Shown here piece by piece: positions 59,954-64,000 of a stretch of 64,000 nucleotides of DNA. Below the pieces are notes generated by a model, which saw only the letters and a program-made list of their open reading frames with translations, did not search any database and was not told where the DNA came from. The stretch is from positions 1 to 64,000 of the forward strand of contig CADARY010000008.1 in NCBI GenBank assembly GCA_902790375.1, given 5' to 3'. The translations under genes and the position numbers were made by a program. Each line of letters opens with the position of its first letter. Within the stretch, counting starts at the first letter, position 1. This stretch comes from Oscillospiraceae bacterium. GTDB lineage: Bacteria; Bacillota; Clostridia; Oscillospirales; Oscillospiraceae.

Positions 59954-61375
59954 ATGAAAAGCTGCAAGAAAAAGACAATCACGGTCCTGCTGACATTGTG
60001 TCTGCTGCCGGGCCTGTGTGCCTGCGGGCTGCTGAGCCGGACAGCGGCTCCGGCCCCGACATCGGACCAGACGCCCGTGCAGACCGCCGCCTATCAGGCT
60101 CCTGCCCCCGCGCCCACAGCCGAACCGACACCCGAGCCGACACCGGAACCGACGCCCGAGCCGACGCCCGAGCCCATCGTCGGCGAGCTGCTCACCGATG
60201 ACGACGGAGACGGCATCATCCCCTACAAGTTCCACTACAAGGGCGCCACGGTCTATGCGCTGATCGTCCTGGACCCGGGCCGGGTCTATATCGGCACCGC
60301 GCTGCCGGAGCCCAGCGAGTGGGGCGGCTACGGCCTGACGCTTGACGCCATGGCCGAGCAGTACGGCGCCATCGCCGGCATCAACGCCGGGGGCTTCCTG
60401 GATGAGGGCGGCGGCGGAAACGGCTGGCCCCCCAGTGGCATCACCATCAGCCGGGGCATCACCTTCAGCACCGAGCAGAACGGCCCCGTCGCGGCCCTCG
60501 ACAGAAACGACCACATGTGGGTCGGCTATCTCAGCTACGACGAGTGCGATGAGATCGGCATCCGCGACACGGTCTGCTTCGGCCCCGCGCTGATCCTGGA
60601 CGGGGAGAAGGCGGACCCGGCCACGCTCGAGACCGGCATCGGCGCCCGCACCGCCATCGGCCAGCGCGCGGACGGCGCTGTCGTCATGGTCGCCATCGAC
60701 GGCCGACAGGGCTACAGCATCGGCGTCACCTTTGACGACTGCATCAGGATCATGGCGGACAAGTTCGGCTGTGTCAATGCCGCCAATATGGACGGCGGCA
60801 ACTCCACCTGCATGTACCTCCACGGCGCGGCGGTGAACCGCTCGGCAAACCAGGCCGGCGGCACCCGCAATCTGCCGGACGCCTGGCTGGTAAACCCCCT
60901 GCCCGACGGCTATGTGAAGCCTGCGGGCGTGGCGGACAGGATCGTCCTGCCGGAAAATCCCCTCGGCGAGGTGAAGGAGTACGCCGGGGTCTGCCCGCCG
61001 GAGGTGAGCGCGCGCATGGAGCAGTTTGCCCGCACCTTCCTGGAGGCCTATTACGGCTACTTCGGCACCTCGAACGCGGACTACTACTATCCGACGCTCC
61101 TGCAGTACGTCCTGCCGGAGAGCGAGCTGCGCTACCGCATCGAGCTTGCCCTCATGGACCGCATGTGGGTCAACACCTGGCGCACGAACGCCGACAACAT
61201 CACCGTCGACGGCTGCTTTGACAATGGCGACGGCACCTATGACATCGTGGTCACCTCAGACATCGCGGAGTTCTCCAACTACTGGAATTACGAAGCCCCC
61301 GGCACCACCCTTCGCATCACGGTGGTCGAGGACCCCAGCGTCCCCCTGGGCTTCCTGGCGGTGTCGACATATTGA
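59954..61375 (+). CDS. Phosphodiester glycosidase lipoprotein with NTF2-like C-terminal domain
   Basis: A 473-residue lipoprotein: signal peptide with lipobox LCAC (Cys24), a Pro-Glu-Pro-Thr repeat linker (about 55-75), a PF09992 (NAGPA) domain (about 80-320; GINAGGF, NMDGGNSTC) and a C-terminal ~120-residue NTF2-like domain (FARTFLEAYYGYFG... YVLPESELRYRIELALMDRMW). The same kind of C-terminal domain occurs as separate proteins next to the other PF09992 gene (4065, 5280). Start ATG 59954 has AGAAAGG 8 bases upstream; upstream in-frame starts lie in the promoter. Predicted to act on sugar phosphodiesters at the cell surface. Confidence 0.85.
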   Translation: MKSCKKKTITVLLTLCLLPGLCACGLLSRTAAPAPTSDQTPVQTAAYQAPAPAPTAEPTPEPTPEPTPEPTPEPIVGELLTDDDGDGIIPYKFHYKGATVYALIVLDPGRVYIGTALPEPSEWGGYGLTLDAMAEQYGAIAGINAGGFLDEGGGGNGWPPSGITISRGITFSTEQNGPVAALDRNDHMWVGYLSYDECDEIGIRDTVCFGPALILDGEKADPATLETGIGARTAIGQRADGAVVMVAIDGRQGYSIGVTFDDCIRIMADKFGCVNAANMDGGNSTCMYLHGAAVNRSANQAGGTRNLPDAWLVNPLPDGYVKPAGVADRIVLPENPLGEVKEYAGVCPPEVSARMEQFARTFLEAYYGYFGTSNADYYYPTLLQYVLPESELRYRIELALMDRMWVNTWRTNADNITVDGCFDNGDGTYDIVVTSDIAEFSNYWNYEAPGTTLRITVVEDPSVPLGFLAVSTY

Positions 61376-61380
61376 TAAGA

Positions 61381-61430
61381 AAAGGCGCTGCCTCACAATA
61401 GCAAAAATACTATTGTGAGGCAGCGCCTTT
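61381..61430. terminator. 21-bp perfect hairpin after the glycosidase lipoprotein gene
   Basis: Arms 61381-61401 and 61410-61430 are perfect inverted repeats around an 8-nt A-rich loop. It starts 5 bases after the stop codon. Short A and T runs flank it, so it can terminate in both directions. Confidence 0.8.
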
Positions 61431-61441
61431 CCATAACAAAA

Positions 61442-61550
61442 GAGGCTCAAAACATGAGTTTCAAGCCTCAAAAGTTGGTCCGAGTGTTCATAACGGACTC
61501 AACCCCCGTCTAAACCAACTCGGAGGTCCCCCGCATGACCTCCGAGTTGG
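61442..61550. repeat. Three successive inverted repeats
   Basis: GAGGCT/AGCCTC (61442-61447, 61464-61469), GTTGGTCCG/CGGACTCAAC (61474-61482, 61494-61503) and a 14-bp perfect pair (61515-61528, 61537-61550). The first two have T-runs on the minus strand and look like leftward terminators. No gene is seen here. Confidence 0.65.
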
Positions 61551-61557
61551 AAAGGAA

Positions 61558-61620
61558 AAACAACACCATCGGTCGACCGGACGCCGCCCTGCGGCGGCTG
61601 GTGACCTTATGGTGTTGTTT
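61558..61620 (-). terminator. Terminator of the tRNA-Pro locus
   Basis: AAACAACACCAT (61558-61569) pairs with ATGGTGTTGTTT (61609-61620), with inner GGTCGACC and GCCGCC/GGCGGC stems. On the minus strand it ends in TTTTT and begins 5 bases after the tRNA CCA end, as expected for the native tRNA terminator. Confidence 0.75.
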
Positions 61621-61625
61621 TGACG

Positions 61626-61671
61626 TGGTCGGAGTGCGGGGATTTGAACCCAGGGCCTCTTGGTCCCGAAC
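61626..61671 (-). tRNA. 3' fragment of a tRNA-Pro gene, attachment site of the downstream element
   Basis: Read on the minus strand: anticodon loop TTCGGGA (CGG anticodon, proline), CCAAG stem half, variable region AGGCC, T-arm CTGGG-TTCAAAT-CCCCG (one mismatch), acceptor half CACTCCG and ACCA. Sequence resemblance ends at the anticodon loop: the bases beyond (from about 61672) cannot form the CTTGG half of the anticodon stem. An integrase gene begins 160 bp away. This is the expected trace of site-specific integration into a tRNA 3' half (an att site); the 5' half should lie at the other end of the element. Confidence 0.75.
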
Positions 61672-61715
61672 TAAAAGAAAAGCTTTTAATAACTCTTAGA
61701 AAGCCCTAAAAAGTC

Positions 61716-61744
61716 TTGATTTCATGCGGCTTTTGGGGTAAAAT
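61716..61744 (+). promoter_or_regulatory. Promoter of the integrase gene
   Basis: TTGATT (61716-61721), 17-bp spacer, TAAAAT (61739-61744). It lies between two GCCCTAAAA-AGT direct repeats (61703-61714 and 61763-61773), possible recombinase or excisionase sites. Confidence 0.7.
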
Positions 61745-61780
61745 GGTGCCAATAGGTCGAAGGCCCTAAAAGTAACTTTG

Positions 61781-61816
61781 TTCACCATTTTGTTCACCAC
61801 GTTTTTCACCACGTTT
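61781..61816 (+). repeat. Three tandem 12-bp repeats upstream of the integrase gene
   Basis: TTCACCATTTTG (61781), TTCACCACGTTT (61793) and TTCACCACGTTT (61805) follow one another exactly and end at the ribosome site AGGAGG. Their place between att core and int suggests integrase arm sites or an operator for int autoregulation. Confidence 0.75.
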
Positions 61817-61833
61817 TAGGAGGCTGGATTGCT

Positions 61834-63165
61834 ATGGCTTACGTCCAAAAGTGCTTAAGTAAAAAGACCGGTCAAGTGATAAATTACAAATGGACAGCTC
61901 TGATCGGCAGAGATGAAAACTATAAGCAAATCAGACTCACAAAGAGAGTCGAACCCATAGGCCTTACCCCCGCAAAGGAGATGAAGGAGCAACAGGCCCG
62001 AGCTGACGAATGGGAAAAGATCGTGAGAGCCGAGTATGAGAAGGAGCATGGTACAAGCGCCGAGGAAAAGCTGAAGGCACGTAAAGAGCGCGAACGTATT
62101 ACTCTCGAATCATTTATTGATGAACACTGGATAAAAAAGCATGTCCTGAATGGAACACACACGCCTGATACTGTAGCTTTTTATAACAGCATGGCGAAAG
62201 ATATAAAGACATACCTCCGGGAGCATTGCCCAGAAATCAAGCTCTCTCAGTTTGACAAGGAGGATGTGCTTGATTATCTCGCCTATATGAGAAATGAAGC
62301 CAAGACGCAGCGCGGCACCCCATACGGCAAGACTACGATACAGCACCACTTCTCGACGCTGAGAAATATACTTGAGTATGCTGTCTATGTTGACTTTATC
62401 GCCGAGGACCCATGCAAGAAGCTGAAGCCCACAGACCGCCCCAAGAGGGAACAGAAGGAAGTTGACTTTTTGGCCCCCGATGAGGCAGTCAGATTTATGA
62501 CCTGCCTGGATTCAGACGAGGAGCGGGAGTATTGGGAAAAGAATCACGGCAGCCACCTCGGGTGGAAATGCCTTGTAAACACCCTGATCCTCACCGGCTT
62601 GCGCAGAGGTGAGCTTGTGGGCCTCCAGTGGGGCGACCTCGATCAAAAGAAGATGCTGCTGCATATCCGCCGCAATGTCACCATCGACACGAGCAACAAA
62701 GCGGAGAAGGACCCGGCGAAGAAGCTCCATATCGGCGAGCTCAAAGGAAAGGAGACGCGGAAAGTCCCGATTAGCAAGTATCTGTGCGATCTCCTGATAG
62801 CTTACAAAGGCGAGCAGGAAAAGAAGTACAGCGCGCTCTTTATGCCCAATGCCTATATCTTTTGCAGAGTAGACGATGTGTACTTGCCACTCTACCCAAC
62901 GGAACCGACCCGCCTTGTGAAGAAGTTCAACCGGCGGCATAAACTCCCGGACATGTCTCCCCACGATCTACGGCACACCGCGGCTTCCCTTGCCATAGAG
63001 AGTGGCGCAAGCGTAAAAGAAATTCAGGGCTTGCTTGGGCACAAGGACCCCAGCGTTACCCTTAAATTTTATGCCGGCTTAACAGAAAAGGCCAAGCAGC
63101 GCACGATACTCGGGATTGAGGGAATGATAAGACCAAAGAAAGAAGACGAGGAGAAAAAGGCTTAA
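61834..63165 (+). CDS. int: Tyrosine recombinase/integrase of an integrative element
   Basis: A 443-residue tyrosine recombinase: an N-terminal arm-binding domain (1-75), a SAM-like core-binding domain (about 90-200) and a catalytic domain with Arg in LTGLRRGELVGLQW, Lys in the following beta hairpin, HDLRH, GHKD and Tyr in LKFYAGLTE. It should integrate and excise the element at the adjacent tRNA-Pro 3' end. Lower GC content than the genes to the left supports a foreign origin. ATG 61834 has AGGAGG upstream. Confidence 0.93.
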   Translation: MAYVQKCLSKKTGQVINYKWTALIGRDENYKQIRLTKRVEPIGLTPAKEMKEQQARADEWEKIVRAEYEKEHGTSAEEKLKARKERERITLESFIDEHWIKKHVLNGTHTPDTVAFYNSMAKDIKTYLREHCPEIKLSQFDKEDVLDYLAYMRNEAKTQRGTPYGKTTIQHHFSTLRNILEYAVYVDFIAEDPCKKLKPTDRPKREQKEVDFLAPDEAVRFMTCLDSDEEREYWEKNHGSHLGWKCLVNTLILTGLRRGELVGLQWGDLDQKKMLLHIRRNVTIDTSNKAEKDPAKKLHIGELKGKETRKVPISKYLCDLLIAYKGEQEKKYSALFMPNAYIFCRVDDVYLPLYPTEPTRLVKKFNRRHKLPDMSPHDLRHTAASLAIESGASVKEIQGLLGHKDPSVTLKFYAGLTEKAKQRTILGIEGMIRPKKEDEEKKA

Positions 63166-63180
63166 TAGATGTTTGACAAA

Positions 63181-63210
63181 AGGCTGAGGCTATGCGCCTC
63201 GGCCTTTTTT
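63181..63210 (+). terminator. Terminator of the integrase gene
   Basis: AGGCTGAGGC (63181-63190) pairs with GCCTCGGCCT (63196-63205), one G-T pair, followed by T (63206-63210). Confidence 0.85.
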
Positions 63211-63317
63211 GCGTTTGTCGTCCTTTTTGGCAACAAAGCGATGCATCCTTATTAACAAATGAAAATATCGTAAAAAGTTCAAATAAATCAGCATATAGAT
63301 TTCAATGAGACTCACAA

Positions 63318-63346
63318 TTGACCAGAAAAGTACAATCTACTAAAAT
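63318..63346 (+). promoter_or_regulatory. Promoter of the Xis-like gene
   Basis: TTGACC (63318-63323), 17-bp spacer, TAAAAT (63341-63346), 66 bp before the ATG at 63413. The A/T-rich region 63211-63317 holds no gene that I can see. Confidence 0.7.
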
Positions 63347-63412
63347 GTAAGTGTAACCAAAAGAAGCTTCTAATAGTTCATAAAATCAAAAAAGAAGGGA
63401 TGGACCAAAGCC

Positions 63413-63616
63413 ATGAAAGAATACAAGACATACAAACAGGCCGCGCTTAAGTACGGTTGGCCCGACTACCGCCTCCGGCAGTGGGGAAAGCAGGGATTGC
63501 TCCCCGGCTTTTACAGCGGTACGAGGTTTTACATTGACTGTGAGCGCCTGCGCGAGCAGCTTGAGACATACGGCCGCCCGATGGGTAACAGCGAGGGCGG
63601 CAGCGTGGCGCTCTGA
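63413..63616 (+). CDS. Small winged-helix/MerR-like protein, probable excisionase (Xis)
   Basis: A 67-residue basic protein with the layout of a small winged helix: TYKQAALKYGWPDYRLRQWG (helix-turn-helix) and GTRFYIDCERLREQL (wing and helix). Such proteins next to an integrase usually act as excisionase or as a transcription regulator of the element. AAGAAGGGA precedes the ATG. Confidence 0.7.
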   Translation: MKEYKTYKQAALKYGWPDYRLRQWGKQGLLPGFYSGTRFYIDCERLREQLETYGRPMGNSEGGSVAL

Positions 63617-63724
63617 TCTGGGCGCCGGGGAAGGAAACTATATTGTTTTGGCGGTAACGAGACCGATATGGGCGGCACTTTTTGATAGATGAGGGGGAGA
63701 CAGTGACAAAGGAGAGAGGAGAAA

Positions 63725-64000
63725 ATGTCAGAAAAAACAAATGAAGGCCTGATCGCCGGGACATTGGCGGCATTGGGTGCCGTAGGCCGCCACAACTCAG
63801 CGCCGCGTTTGACTGTGGCCCGATCCCTTGGGATGGATGGGCGCGATGGCGAGCGCACAATCTCAAGGCTTTTGGAGATTGAGCGTAAAGATTCGGTGAT
63901 TTGTTCGTGCGGCCGGGGGCTTTTCCTGCCCGAGGACAGTCCAGAGGGCGACCGGGAAGTGGCTGCGTACATTGCCGAAGTTGCCCGCAAGGGAGCCGGG
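63725..64000 (+). CDS. Helix-turn-helix-like protein of the integrative element, 3' end outside the window
   Basis: The frame opens at ATG 63725 with a strong AAGGAGAGAGGAG ribosome site and stays open for 92 codons to the window end. It encodes MSEKTNEGLIAGTLAALG followed by a winged-helix-like part (LTVARSLGMDGRDGERTISR, LLEIERKDSVICSCGRGLFLP) resembling small phage or conjugative-element DNA-binding proteins. Function is not further assignable. Confidence 0.7.
   Translation, partial: MSEKTNEGLIAGTLAALGAVGRHNSAPRLTVARSLGMDGRDGERTISRLLEIERKDSVICSCGRGLFLPEDSPEGDREVAAYIAEVARKGAG

Noticed and set aside
60125..60180. CRISPR or tandem-repeat array
   Set aside because: The repeats encode an in-frame Pro-Glu-Pro-Thr linker of the lipoprotein. 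No CRISPR-like repeat-spacer pattern exists in the window.

Overview
The window is a GC-rich piece of a Gram-positive anaerobe. LytR-CpsA-Psr and CpsB/C/D exopolysaccharide control genes, YqhQ (DUF1385), the recA-recX-rimO-pgsA block, an AGCS alanine symporter, an S11 D,D-carboxypeptidase, a Noc/ParB-type protein and NHLP-type peptide genes together point to the Clostridia, most likely an Oscillospiraceae-like gut bacterium. The lineage is inferred from gene content; no rRNA is present. Most genes are strongly GC-rich, while the last 2.4 kb, beginning with an integrase, is visibly more AT-rich and is probably an inserted element.

Layout. 1-6.4 kb: a secreted repeat/Ig-like protein (5' end outside the window), a PTS_EIIC_2-type permease, and a phosphodiester glycosidase followed by two paralogous membrane-anchored proteins. 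6.4-12.4 kb: a dispersed repeat, a GT2-GtrA fusion, a metallophosphoesterase, a STAS-acyl-CoA-synthetase fusion, and a VUT-family transporter plus SDR behind a likely preQ1 riboswitch. 12.5-18.0 kb: one operon with a STAS protein, a very short HlyD-like protein, two NHLM-type ABC exporters (one with a C39 peptidase) and a small double-glycine peptide. 18-24.4 kb: a YdcF-like protein and, on the minus strand, an SGNH-like protein with CpsC, CpsD, CpsB and LCP. 24.9-28.3 kb: a TPR-alpha/beta hydrolase and a membrane metallophosphoesterase. 28.4-37.2 kb (minus): cysS (frameshifted), pgsA, rimO, recX, recA, prmC, yqhQ and a two-component system. 37.4-42.2 kb: a TetM/EF-G-like GTPase fused to a NYN domain (apparently leaderless), a YlmH-like S4 protein and pepT. 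42.4-55.2 kb: a second two-component system divergent from a carbohydrate-type ABC importer, then an HlyD-like protein, a MacB-core-like protein, a D,D-carboxypeptidase and a VanZ-like protein. 55.3-57.2 kb: a PoyD-like radical SAM peptide epimerase and an NHLP-leader precursor peptide. 57.3-61.4 kb: alanine symporter, ParB/Noc and a second phosphodiester glycosidase. 61.4-64 kb: a hairpin cluster, a truncated tRNA-Pro 3' end (attachment site), an integrase, an Xis-like protein and a winged-helix-like protein.

The most interesting system is a probable proteusin-type RiPP pathway split over two loci: the epimerase and valine-rich precursor at 55-57 kb, and the matching leader-cleaving exporter pair at 13-18 kb, which also has its own uncharacterised double-glycine peptide. 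Other notable items are the riboswitch-controlled queuosine-precursor transporter, the tRNA-Pro integration boundary, a dispersed element with terminal inverted repeats, and several unusual domain fusions.
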